A stretch of 64,000 nt of DNA from Polynucleobacter sp. HIN7. GTDB taxonomy: Bacteria > Pseudomonadota > Gammaproteobacteria > Burkholderiales > Burkholderiaceae. Below are positions 19,191 through 26,954 of this stretch, in pieces; within the stretch, counting starts at the first letter, position 1, and each line of letters opens with the position of its first letter. The notes beneath the pieces are model-generated. The model was not told the DNA's origin. It saw only the letters and a list, made by a program, of their open reading frames with translations, and searched no databases. The translations under genes were made by a program, and so were the position numbers. The DNA lies in the NCBI RefSeq assembly GCF_030297595.1, contig NZ_AP028138.1:372001-436000 (forward strand), given 5' to 3'.

Positions 19191-21083
19191 ATGGCCCTGA
19201 TTCCCCAATCCTTTATCTCCGATTTACTCAATCGGGTCGATATTGTGGATGTGGTGGGCAAGCACGTCAAACTCAAAAAGGCGGGCGCGAACTATCAAGG
19301 CTTATGTCCTTTTCATCAAGAGAAGTCACCCTCGTTTTCAGTATCCCCCACCAAGCAGTTCTATCACTGCTTCGGGTGCGGGGCGCATGGGTCGGCAATT
19401 GGCTTCATGATGGAGTACTCCGGACAGTCTTATGTGGATGCGATTGAAGATCTCGCCCGTTCGGTGGGCCTGTCTGTTCCCCGTGAAGAGCGCAATGTTC
19501 GTGATGTGATTGCGCAAAAGCAAGCCCTGGCCCTTGGCGAAGTAATGACTATGGCGAGCGATTGGTATTCTCAGCAACTAAAAGGATCGCAGCGGGCCAT
19601 TGACTACCTGAAGGGGCGTGGTTTGACCGGCGAGATTGCCAAGCGCTATGGCCTTGGGTATGCACCTGATGGCTGGCAGGGACTCGAGGCGGTATTTGAT
19701 TCGTATAGCAAGGATGAAACTGCCAAGTTACTGATCGAGGCTGGCTTGATTATCCAGGGAGAGGGTGCCGACAGTCAGAGCAAGACCAAACGTTATGACC
19801 GCTTTCGTGATCGGATCATGTTCCCCATTCGAAATCCCAAAGGACAAGTGATTGCCTTTGGCGGCCGCATCTTAGATCAAGGGGAGCCTAAGTATTTAAA
19901 TTCTCCAGAGACCCCGTTGTTTTCCAAAGGAAATACTCTTTATGGATTATTTGAGGGACGCTTAGCGATTCGGGATCGCGGATTTGTCTTGGTCTGTGAA
20001 GGCTATATGGATGTGGTGGCTTTGGCCCAACTAGGCTTTGCCAATGCGGTTGCCACCTTGGGGACTGCGTGCACACCCTTTCATGTGCGCACTTTATTGC
20101 GCCAAACCGATCGGATTGTATTTTCATTTGATGGGGATGCAGCCGGTCAGCGTGCGGCGCAGCGTGCGCTGGAGGCAACCCTACCCATCTTGAGTGACGA
20201 TAAAGAAATTCGTTTTTTATTTTTGCCCAGCGAGCATGATCCCGATAGCTATATTCGTCAATATGGCGCTGCCGCGTTTGAGCAAGCAATTCATCAGGCG
20301 ATGCCCTTATCCGGATTCTTTTTCAAGCTTGCGAGCGAGGGTAATGATCTAGCAACTCCAGAGGGTCGAGCTAAAACCCATCACATAGCCAAACCATGGC
20401 TGCAATCGATGCCAGCGATTGCCATGCGCTCTCAATTGCTGCGTGAGCTTGCGAATCGTACCGCATCGAGTGTGAGTGAGCTTGAGCAATTTTGTGCATT
20501 GACTTCTGCTACTAAAACTCCGCTCCCTACCACTCAAGCCCAAACCAAATCGCAGAATATCAAACCGGTAATTACAAAACCGATCGCCGCACGATCGGCA
20601 AAGCAGTCCCGTCCTAACGTTGAACCACCCAGGCCAACCGATTTGTCAGAACACATCATGCGTTTACTGATTCAGTTCCCGATTCTTGGAAAAGACATGA
20701 CCCCCGATCAACGTCAATTGGCAATGGAGGTCGCCAAAAAACGATCAGATAAGGCGCATGATTTAATGAGCGACCTGATTCATCAGTGCGACATTTTGGA
20801 GATCAATACTCAAAATCCAAATTCTTCCTTTGCGGTTTTTCAGGATCAGTTAGCAACCAGTCCATTGGCCGATTTGTACCAAATCCTCAGGCAACGCATT
20901 TTGGGTTCTGAGATTGAGTATCTTGGAGCAAAAGAGGATCTGGAGGGAGTCTTAAATAAGCTAGAACTTGGTCATTTGAAAGCCGAAATGACTGAAATTA
21001 CCGAAAAAATGACTCAGGGAACTGCAAATACACAGGATTTAGAGCGCTACCGGGAAATTAGTCAGCGTTTGAGTAGGCAGTAG
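19191..21083 (+). CDS. dnaG: DNA primase
   Basis: Makes RNA primers for replication at the fork with DnaB helicase. 630 aa. The N-terminal CHC2 zinc finger is intact (CPFH, then CFGCG). The catalytic core begins with the AFGGRILDQGEPKYLNSPET region, and the TOPRIM part has VCEGYMDVVAL and SFDGDAAGQRAAQ. The C-terminal DnaB-interaction region is helical and follows a basic, proline-rich linker near residue 450. The start at 19191 matches the family MALIPQSFI; the longer open frame from 19098 overlaps yqeY. Confidence 0.97.
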   Translation: MALIPQSFISDLLNRVDIVDVVGKHVKLKKAGANYQGLCPFHQEKSPSFSVSPTKQFYHCFGCGAHGSAIGFMMEYSGQSYVDAIEDLARSVGLSVPREERNVRDVIAQKQALALGEVMTMASDWYSQQLKGSQRAIDYLKGRGLTGEIAKRYGLGYAPDGWQGLEAVFDSYSKDETAKLLIEAGLIIQGEGADSQSKTKRYDRFRDRIMFPIRNPKGQVIAFGGRILDQGEPKYLNSPETPLFSKGNTLYGLFEGRLAIRDRGFVLVCEGYMDVVALAQLGFANAVATLGTACTPFHVRTLLRQTDRIVFSFDGDAAGQRAAQRALEATLPILSDDKEIRFLFLPSEHDPDSYIRQYGAAAFEQAIHQAMPLSGFFFKLASEGNDLATPEGRAKTHHIAKPWLQSMPAIAMRSQLLRELANRTASSVSELEQFCALTSATKTPLPTTQAQTKSQNIKPVITKPIAARSAKQSRPNVEPPRPTDLSEHIMRLLIQFPILGKDMTPDQRQLAMEVAKKRSDKAHDLMSDLIHQCDILEINTQNPNSSFAVFQDQLATSPLADLYQILRQRILGSEIEYLGAKEDLEGVLNKLELGHLKAEMTEITEKMTQGTANTQDLERYREISQRLSRQ

Positions 21084-21138
21084 GAAAATCAGAAAATAAA
21101 TGGCTTAAATCGATATTTTTTAAGCTTTTGTAGGTCTT

Positions 21139-21316
21139 GATTGGCTCAATCGAGTATAATACGCACTTCCAGAAAAAACTATTTGAATCAGCCACTTACC
21201 TCCATGGCCTGAGTACCTTTGGATGATCGATGCGGGCAAATGAACCAGATCATCAGGAAATATGGATTAAGTGAGTATTTACTAACTTATTAGATTGATC
21301 GATTGCACAGATATCC
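21139..21316 (+). promoter_or_regulatory. Putative rpoD promoter and leader
   Basis: The 233-bp gap between dnaG and rpoD contains TATAAT at 21155-21160, preceded by a small inverted repeat (GATTG GCT CAATC, 21139-21151). A consensus -35 is not visible. If used, the rpoD message would have a leader of about 150 nt. That leader can form a 7-bp hairpin, GATGATC (21222-21228) with GATCATC (21248-21254). No open frame or known riboswitch is seen here. Confidence 0.4.
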
Positions 21317-23755
21317 ATGAAAAAACCAGCTTCCAAAGTCGCTCCTAAAAAATTAGCAAAACCGGCACCTAAAGCTAAGGCACCGGTTAAAAAAGTAAAG
21401 CCTGCTGCTCCGGCAAAGAAGTCAGTAAAAGCGGTTGCTAAGAAGCCCGCCAAGGTTCCAGTAAAAAAAGTGAGCAAACCTGCGGGTAAGGCAATAAAGG
21501 CGCCAGCTAAAAAAGTGGTTTCCAAAACTGCAAAGCCGACAGCAAAGACTGCCAAGCCAAGTGCTAAATCAGTGAAAGCGGCACCAAAATTAACTGCCAA
21601 AGAGTTGGCAAAAAAGGCGGCCGAAGAGAAGGCCCTGAAGAAAGCGCAAGAGAAGGCGGCGAAGGAACAAGCCAAGGCGGAAGCAAAAGCCGCCAAGTTA
21701 AAAGCCAAAGAGGCAGCGGTTGAGTTGGATGAAAATGGTCAGCCGATTAAAAAGACGCGTGGTCGTAAACCAAAGGTCGAAGTAGCGGGCGAGCCTGGTG
21801 TTGATAACCGCACCGATCGCCAAAAAGCACGCGATCGAAAAGCAAAAGAAAAAGCACTCCTCAAAGAGTTTGCTGCACAACAATTGGGTAGTGAAGAGCA
21901 GCAAGAGTTACGCCGTGCACGTTTGAAGACCCTTATCAAAATGGGTAAGTCCAAGGGTTACTTAACTCATGGCGAGATGAACGATGTCATGTCCGATGAA
22001 TTGTCAGAGGTGGACGCCCTTGAAACTCTGATCGGTCTGCTTAATGACATCGGGATTACCGTCTATGAGCAAGCTCCCGATGCAGAAACCTTACTCTTAA
22101 ATGAACATGGCCCTACCGCAACCTCGGAAGAAGAGGCGGAAGAAGAAGCTGAAGCTGCTCTCTCAACCGTTGACTCAGAGTTCGGTCGTACTACTGACCC
22201 CGTGCGCATGTATATGCGCGAGATGGGTACCGTCGATCTCTTAACCCGCGAGGGTGAGATCGTGATCGCCAAAAAGATCGAAGCCGGTCTCAAAGATATG
22301 GTGATGGCTCTTTCTGCTTGCCCCGTCACCATTTCAGAGATCCTCACCAATGTCGACAAGATTGTTTCCGGAGAGATGGAAATCGATCAGTTTGTCGATG
22401 GCCTAGTAGATCCTAATGCTGAAGATATTCCGATGGCTGCCGATGAGCCCGAGGATCTGGAGATGATGGATGAGGGCGAAGAGGGCGATGATGATGAAGG
22501 TGGCGGTGGTGGCGCGAGTACTGCTAGTGCGAAGCAACTCGAAGAGCTAAAGCAACGTTCCCTTGAAAAGTTTGCGGTGATTCGGACGCAGTTTGACAAG
22601 ATGCGTCGCGCCCACGACCGCGATGGTTATAACTCACCAGGTTATTTAAAAGCGCAAGACGCGATTCGAAACGAGTTACTTGGCTTTCGCTTAACAGCAA
22701 AGAGTGTTGAAAAGCTCTGCGACACCATGCGTGCCCAAGTCGATGAAGTTTGGAAACTCGAGCGCGGCATTGTGAGTATTCTGGTTGATAAGATTGGGAT
22801 CCCGCGTGCCGAAGTTCTACAAGCATTTCCAAAAATGGCCATGAACTTGCGTTGGACCGCAAATCTTCTCAAAGAGCCAAAGTCGTATAGCGCTCTCTTG
22901 GAGCGCAATGTCCCAGCGATTCAAGAGCTACAACAAAAGTTGATCGATATTCAGACCAAAGTGGTTCTACCGCTCAATGAGCTCAAAGAAGTGAATAAGC
23001 AAATGATTGCCGGTGAGAAGCGGGCGAGGGAAGCGAAGCGCGAGATGACGGTCGCAAACTTACGCTTGGTAATCTCGATTGCTAAGAAGTACACCAACCG
23101 TGGCTTACAGTTCTTGGATCTGATTCAAGAGGGCAATATTGGTCTCATGAAAGCAGTCGATAAGTTTGAGTACCGTCGCGGTTACAAGTTCTCGACTTAT
23201 GCGACCTGGTGGATTCGTCAGGCAATTACTCGCTCGATCGCAGATCAGGCGAGAACGATCCGTATCCCAGTACACATGATTGAGACCATCAATAAGATGA
23301 ATCGCATTAGTCGCCAGATTTTGCAAGAGACTGGTCATGAGCCCGATGCTGCAACCTTGGCACAGAAGATGGAGATTCCAGAGGATAAGATTCGGAAGAT
23401 CATGAAGATCGCAAAAGAACCGATTTCTATGGAAACCCCGATTGGCGATGATGAGGATTCACATTTGGGCGACTTCATTGAAGATTCCAATACCTTGGCA
23501 CCTGCCGAGGCCGCACTGCATGACTCGATGCGCGATGTAGTGAAGGATGTGCTTGATTCCTTAACACCGCGTGAGGCAAAAGTATTACGGATGCGTTTTG
23601 GTGTCGAGATGAGCACCGATCACACCCTCGAGGAGGTTGGTAAGCAGTTTGATGTGACGCGTGAACGCATTCGTCAAATCGAAGCCAAGGCATTGCGTAA
23701 GATGCGTCATCCAAGCCGCAGTGATAAGTTGAAAACCTTCCTTGAAGAAGATTGA
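21317..23755 (+). CDS. rpoD: RNA polymerase sigma-70 factor RpoD with lysine-rich N-terminal tail
   Basis: Primary sigma factor, 812 aa, much longer than the 613 aa of E. coli RpoD. The extra length is mostly an N-terminal tail of about 145 residues made of K, A, P and V repeats ([20 protein letters not shown] style), ending in a GRKPK AT-hook-like motif near residue 146. Then come the region 1.1-type domain, region 1.2 ([11 protein letters not shown], near 293) and an acidic insert ([15 protein letters not shown], near 380). Region 2 ([19 protein letters not shown]) and region 4 ([20 protein letters not shown]) are normal. The tRNA fragment begins 11 bp after its stop. Confidence 0.97.
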   Translation: MKKPASKVAPKKLAKPAPKAKAPVKKVKPAAPAKKSVKAVAKKPAKVPVKKVSKPAGKAIKAPAKKVVSKTAKPTAKTAKPSAKSVKAAPKLTAKELAKKAAEEKALKKAQEKAAKEQAKAEAKAAKLKAKEAAVELDENGQPIKKTRGRKPKVEVAGEPGVDNRTDRQKARDRKAKEKALLKEFAAQQLGSEEQQELRRARLKTLIKMGKSKGYLTHGEMNDVMSDELSEVDALETLIGLLNDIGITVYEQAPDAETLLLNEHGPTATSEEEAEEEAEAALSTVDSEFGRTTDPVRMYMREMGTVDLLTREGEIVIAKKIEAGLKDMVMALSACPVTISEILTNVDKIVSGEMEIDQFVDGLVDPNAEDIPMAADEPEDLEMMDEGEEGDDDEGGGGGASTASAKQLEELKQRSLEKFAVIRTQFDKMRRAHDRDGYNSPGYLKAQDAIRNELLGFRLTAKSVEKLCDTMRAQVDEVWKLERGIVSILVDKIGIPRAEVLQAFPKMAMNLRWTANLLKEPKSYSALLERNVPAIQELQQKLIDIQTKVVLPLNELKEVNKQMIAGEKRAREAKREMTVANLRLVISIAKKYTNRGLQFLDLIQEGNIGLMKAVDKFEYRRGYKFSTYATWWIRQAITRSIADQARTIRIPVHMIETINKMNRISRQILQETGHEPDAATLAQKMEIPEDKIRKIMKIAKEPISMETPIGDDEDSHLGDFIEDSNTLAPAEAALHDSMRDVVKDVLDSLTPREAKVLRMRFGVEMSTDHTLEEVGKQFDVTRERIRQIEAKALRKMRHPSRSDKLKTFLEED

Positions 23756-23766
23756 TGAAGTCTCAG

Positions 23767-23806
23767 GGGCCCATAGCTCAGTTGGTTAGAGCAGAGGACT
23801 CATAAT
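23767..23806 (+). pseudogene. 5' fragment of a tRNA-Ile(CAU) gene (intronless copy)
   Basis: Forty bases match the complete tRNA gene at 23975: the 5' acceptor strand, the D arm, the 5' anticodon strand and the loop CTCATAA plus T. The match to the spliced tRNA continues three bases past the intron insertion point (CAT then AAT), after which homology stops. The fragment therefore derives from a tRNA gene that had no intron. The 3' half is absent. It lies 11 bp after rpoD and forms one arm of a direct repeat, probably an attachment-site remnant or the left part of a partial duplication. Confidence 0.85.
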
Positions 23807-23974
23807 GGACTTAACCATGAGGTCTAGCAGTAAAGACCTCAATGATTTCAAGCGGTTAGTGGTGAAATGAGTGGTTTAAATTCACTACACACCGCTTACA
23901 CACCAACGGGTTTTTCATGGTGTGTAGTAAATAGGGTTTTTATGTGGTTTTTGTGTAGTAAAACAAGTTAAGTA
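23807..23974. repeat. Attachment-site-like region with repeated 11-mers
   Basis: This 168-bp stretch between the two tRNA copies has no gene. TGTGTAGTAAA occurs twice on the + strand (23921-23931 and 23952-23962). Related copies occur on the - strand within 23883-23905 (GGTGTGTAGTG and TGGTGTGTAA). An 8-bp inverted repeat TGAGGTCT / AGACCTCA (23818-23825, 23834-23841) lies next to the tRNA fragment. Repeated short sites beside a tRNA core resemble the arm-type binding sites of a tyrosine integrase. The integrase gene itself is not here. Confidence 0.55.
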
Positions 23975-24272
23975 GGGCCCATAGCTCAGTTGGTTAGAGC
24001 AGAGGACTCATAGCGAAAGTTGTGCACCAGATAGCGAAAGCTGCTGTGTGAATGGTGTCAAATTCGGTGAACGCTAAAGGTAGTTAAAAACTACATATGC
24101 CAACGCCGAGCCAAGCGGAATCGCAAGATTCTGAAGGTGTAGAGACTAGACGGCACCCACCTAAGTAAGGATTTATAAATCTTTATACGGTGAAGGCATA
24201 GTCCAGGGAGTTAGGAAACTAACACAAACCGGAATCCTTTGGTCCCAGGTTCAAGTCCTGGTGGGCCCACCA
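23975..24272 (+). tRNA. tRNA-Ile(CAU), interrupted by a group I intron
   Basis: Exons 23975-24011 and 24233-24272 join into a 77-nt tRNA with encoded CCA. The acceptor GGGCCCA pairs perfectly with TGGGCCC. The D stem is GCTC/GAGC, the anticodon stem GAGGA/TCCTT, the anticodon loop CTCATAA and the T stem CCAGG/CCTGG with loop TTCAAGT. The anticodon is CAT with discriminator A. The body resembles the minor isoleucine tRNA whose C34 is modified to lysidine (by TilS, not in the window) more than elongator or initiator tRNA-Met. It has no obvious own promoter and may depend on rpoD readthrough. Confidence 0.93.
24012..24232 (+). ncRNA. Self-splicing group I intron (IC3-like) in the tRNA-Ile(CAU) anticodon loop
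   Basis: 221-nt intron inserted right after the anticodon. Helices can be traced. P1 is exon CAT (24009-24011) with guide GTG (24022-24024), leaving a U.G pair at the splice site. P2 has a GAAA loop (24036-24039). P3 is GGTGTC/GGCACC (24054-24059, 24152-24157). There is a 6-bp hairpin at 24080-24094. P7 is GACTA/TAGTC (24144-24148, 24199-24203). P8 has a GCAA loop (24123-24126). A 3' hairpin is GTTAG GAAA CTAAC (24210-24223). It ends in ACAAACCGG with the terminal G. Core segments match my memory of the Azoarcus tRNA-Ile ribozyme. There is no open reading frame inside. Confidence 0.93.
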
Positions 24273-24280
24273 GAATACAT

Positions 24281-24315
24281 AACCCTGACCAGTAATGGTT
24301 GGGGTTTTTGTCTTT
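24281..24315 (+). terminator. Rho-independent terminator after the tRNA
   Basis: AACCCTGACC pairs over 10 positions (two G.T) with GGTTGGGGTT across the loop AGTAAT, followed by a T run. It starts 9 bp after the tRNA 3' end and would stop transcripts coming from rpoD through the tRNA. Confidence 0.75.
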
Positions 24316-24368
24316 TGAGTATTACTAATGCGTATATCATGCCTGAAATAGACCCAATTTTGACTCGC

Positions 24369-24411
24369 ATTGACTGCAGTCAATCATGTTTCAGACTTTG
24401 CTTTCTATGAT
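24369..24411 (+). promoter_or_regulatory. Palindrome and putative promoter before the AAA+ gene
   Basis: ATTGACTGCAGTCAAT (24369-24384) is a perfect 16-bp palindrome. TATGAT at 24406-24411 is a plausible -10, 33 bp before the ATG at 24444. No -35 box fits at 17 bp, so the palindrome may bind an activator or repressor. The rest of the gap from 24316 to 24443 shows nothing else. Confidence 0.4.
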
Positions 24412-24443
24412 TTATTCAACGAGTAGAAGAGTAAAAAGAACAC

Positions 24444-26084
24444 ATGGAATTCGAAATACCAGAAACCCTAGCCAATACGCTTCTTGGAATGATCGATGGG
24501 GATACGCTCCTTGCGAAGCGGCTTAGCGAGTACGGCCTTTCCCGTGGTAAACGTGTGGTATCTAGCCGTCTTTTCGATGCCACTTCATTGAACACGCTCT
24601 ACGGCCTGTGCCGCACGGCCGACGAGCGTGAGCTGATGTTCCAAATGATTGCGCTGGACAATATCCATGCTGCGCCGGCTGCCCGAAAAATCCCAAGCTT
24701 GGAGCATCTGATCCCTGGTCTGATCGCTTGGCTGTCGCGCGACATGATCGATGGCTGGCTCTACAAACTTGGCAAGGATGGTGTGTTGCTACCCTGGCTG
24801 GTCCATTCAATGCGCTATGTGCAGCCTGTCGATGGCGCAGCTTACGTCATCATCGGCCTTCTGGCGAATACCTTGCAGGCCGCAGATCGTGAGCCAATTA
24901 ACGATCCGAGGTTAAGGCGCACCGGCATGACTAACAGTATCACCTTTTACGCCGAAGATATTCAGGATTGCACGATTCCTGAATTGATGACGGGCTATGG
25001 TTACTTCAAAGAATGTGTGGAATTCAAAAACGAATACGAGACACACTTGAAACATTTCATGCAAATGCAACCAAAGTTTGGTGCGCAATTTACTGTTTCT
25101 GGCACTGTCTGGATGTCGAGCGAAGGGTCTCGTCCACAACTCGAATGCCTGAGGCTGCAGGCCGGTACAACAGCTCGATGCGTCAATGATGAAGAGCTAC
25201 TGGAACGCCACTTCGATACCACCGCTGACGCAATCTTCTGGCGAGCAAGCGGTATCAGCGAGGGTTTTGAGAGGATTCCCCAGCATTGCTATCTGCACCT
25301 ATTTCACCTGGATTACCACCGCAGCATATGGGCTCATGTGCAAAATGTGAAGGCCTATCGTTATAAGCCAGAATTGCGTGACAAGCTCGTTCTGCCAAAT
25401 ACTCATCGCGACTTGATTGATATCTTGACCGCTGATCGTAACTTCCTAATGGAAGACATTGTCGAGGGTAAGTCAGGCGGTACAACCATTCTGTGTAAAG
25501 GCGCGCCTGGACTTGGCAAGACGCTGACAGCAGAGGTCTATGCCGAAGTCGTGGAGAAACCGTTATACCGGGTACATTCTGGTCAACTCGGGGTGACGGC
25601 AAGCTCAGTGGAGGCTAACCTTTCGAAAATCCTGCGGCGTGCTGCGCGCTGGGATTCGGTGCTATTAATCGACGAGGCTGACGTCTACATTCGCCGCCGC
25701 GACAATGATCTGGAGCATAACGCCATCGTGGCCGAGTTTCTGCGGACCCTCGAGTACTTTAACGGTTTGCTGTTCATGACCACCAACCGCGTAGCCGATA
25801 TTGATGACGCTGTCCTATCGCGCTGCATCGCTATCATCCAGTTCGAGACGCCGACACAAGAGCAGGCGAAACAATTATGGAAATCGCTCGCGCAGCAGTT
25901 CAACACCGAGCTGTCTGATGACCTAGTTGAGCGCTTGATAGTAACTTACCCAGCTGCCAGCGGCCGCGATATCAAGGAGTTGCTCAAGCTGACGCTCAAA
26001 TTCTGCAAGGGTAGGAATTTGTTACTGAACGAAGATGCATTTGCTCAGTGCGCGGCTTTTCGCAGTATCAGCAAATCCGTCTAA
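24444..26084 (+). CDS. AAA+ ATPase with unknown N-terminal domain
   Basis: 546-aa protein. Residues 1 to about 320 match nothing I recognise and are probably a specific sensor or adaptor domain. The C-terminal third is a classical AAA module: Walker A GAPGLGKT (353-360), Walker B VLLIDEAD (406-413), sensor 1 TTN (446-448), an arginine-finger candidate R460 (VLSRCI) and a helical lid with SGRDIKELL. AAA proteins of this kind remodel proteins or complexes. It is separated by one base from a downstream hydrolase gene, so the two form a cassette. Codon use (many CTG and GCC codons) looks different from neighbouring housekeeping genes. A horizontally acquired origin is likely. Confidence 0.85.
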   Translation: MEFEIPETLANTLLGMIDGDTLLAKRLSEYGLSRGKRVVSSRLFDATSLNTLYGLCRTADERELMFQMIALDNIHAAPAARKIPSLEHLIPGLIAWLSRDMIDGWLYKLGKDGVLLPWLVHSMRYVQPVDGAAYVIIGLLANTLQAADREPINDPRLRRTGMTNSITFYAEDIQDCTIPELMTGYGYFKECVEFKNEYETHLKHFMQMQPKFGAQFTVSGTVWMSSEGSRPQLECLRLQAGTTARCVNDEELLERHFDTTADAIFWRASGISEGFERIPQHCYLHLFHLDYHRSIWAHVQNVKAYRYKPELRDKLVLPNTHRDLIDILTADRNFLMEDIVEGKSGGTTILCKGAPGLGKTLTAEVYAEVVEKPLYRVHSGQLGVTASSVEANLSKILRRAARWDSVLLIDEADVYIRRRDNDLEHNAIVAEFLRTLEYFNGLLFMTTNRVADIDDAVLSRCIAIIQFETPTQEQAKQLWKSLAQQFNTELSDDLVERLIVTYPAASGRDIKELLKLTLKFCKGRNLLLNEDAFAQCAAFRSISKSV

Positions 26085-26085
26085 G

Positions 26086-26793
26086 ATGGCAACGTTTGAC
26101 ACATCCCTCCTTGGAGATTTGCTGCTGGGCCGGCTCAGTTTTCGGCCTGGTACTGTGCCTGACAGGCAAGCCTTGCCCGCTGGTCGTCACAACCTGGGTA
26201 TTGCTAGCGAGCGCGATGCAGTATTGATCGTGCCGGAAGATCTCCAGCCTGGAGTTCCAGTTGCTCTGCTTGTGATGTTTCATGGTGCTGGTGGCAGCGC
26301 TGATAAGGTGTTGCCATTTTTGATCGAGCATGCGCGTCAGCATGGCTTTTTACTTCTGCTGCCGCAGTCTCAGTTTCCGACTTGGGATTTGGTTGTGGGT
26401 GGTAATGGCCCAGACCTAGAGCGGCTAGACAAAGCATTGCACGAAGTAGCCTCACGTTTTTCTATTAATCCATCCCACTTGGGATTTGCTGGGTTTTCAG
26501 ACGGAGGCAGCTATGCACTATCAGTAGGTCTGACCAATGGCGACTTTGTAAGTCATGTGATCGTATTTTCTGGAGGCTTTATGTCGGTCCTTCAACAAAA
26601 TGGCGCACCCCGCATTTTCATCGCCCACGGTTTGGAAGATGAGCAATTGTCAATTGAAACTAGTTCACGTCCTCACGTAACCAAACTTAAAGCCGCAGGT
26701 TATGACGTAACTTCTTTAGAATTCAAAGGCCCGCACCGCATCGAGCCACCAGTAGTTGCCTTGGCCATTGATTTCTTCCTGAAACCGACGTAA
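26086..26793 (+). CDS. Alpha/beta hydrolase (predicted carboxylesterase)
   Basis: 235-aa serine hydrolase of the phospholipase/carboxylesterase or PHB-depolymerase-like group. The oxyanion region is VMFHGAGGSADKV, the nucleophile elbow GFSDGGSYAL (serine near residue 147), and the acid is probably in GLEDEQL. The catalytic histidine is in KGPHRIEPP. There is no signal peptide, so it acts in the cytoplasm. The ATG at 26086 follows the AAA+ stop codon by one base, so the proteins are probably made together. Substrate unknown. Confidence 0.87.
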   Translation: MATFDTSLLGDLLLGRLSFRPGTVPDRQALPAGRHNLGIASERDAVLIVPEDLQPGVPVALLVMFHGAGGSADKVLPFLIEHARQHGFLLLLPQSQFPTWDLVVGGNGPDLERLDKALHEVASRFSINPSHLGFAGFSDGGSYALSVGLTNGDFVSHVIVFSGGFMSVLQQNGAPRIFIAHGLEDEQLSIETSSRPHVTKLKAAGYDVTSLEFKGPHRIEPPVVALAIDFFLKPT

Positions 26794-26954
26794 TAGACGT
26801 AAAAAGCCACGCTTGAAATACAGAAATTCCCATGGGACTGATAAACAGCACTCAGAGGGTTGCAATCAAAAAATTGATTGAAGTAGAGGTTACCTCTGCT
26901 TTAATTATGTATACGTAAAAATTTGTAATTAGCAATTAACTAAAAGATATCGGA
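26794..26954. other. Intergenic gap without a gene
   Basis: Convergent gap between the hydrolase and the cytochrome genes. It holds a 7-bp inverted repeat CAATCAA / TTGATTG (26863-26880) and AGAGGT T ACCTCT near 26885. Either could weakly terminate transcription. Base composition becomes AT-rich here. No gene is seen. Confidence 0.5.

Noticed and set aside
21253..21708. 151-aa Ala/Phe-rich frame antisense to rpoD
   Set aside because: It mirrors the Lys/Ala-rich rpoD tail (AAA/GCC codons read as TTT/GGC). There is no independent evidence of coding.
21330..21720. Repetitive sequence that could suggest a CRISPR or tandem repeat array
   Set aside because: The repetition is irregular and comes from lysine/alanine codons; there are no uniform repeats or spacers. 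No CRISPR array was seen anywhere in the window.
24012..24232. Homing endonuclease or other protein gene inside the intron
   Set aside because: At 221 nt with the core helices accounted for, no open frame of useful length fits.
26863..26880. FNR-type site (CAATCAA / TTGATTG)
   Set aside because: The half-sites are in the reverse order to the FNR consensus TTGAT-N4-ATCAA, and the site lies in a convergent gap; it is more likely a weak terminator or chance.
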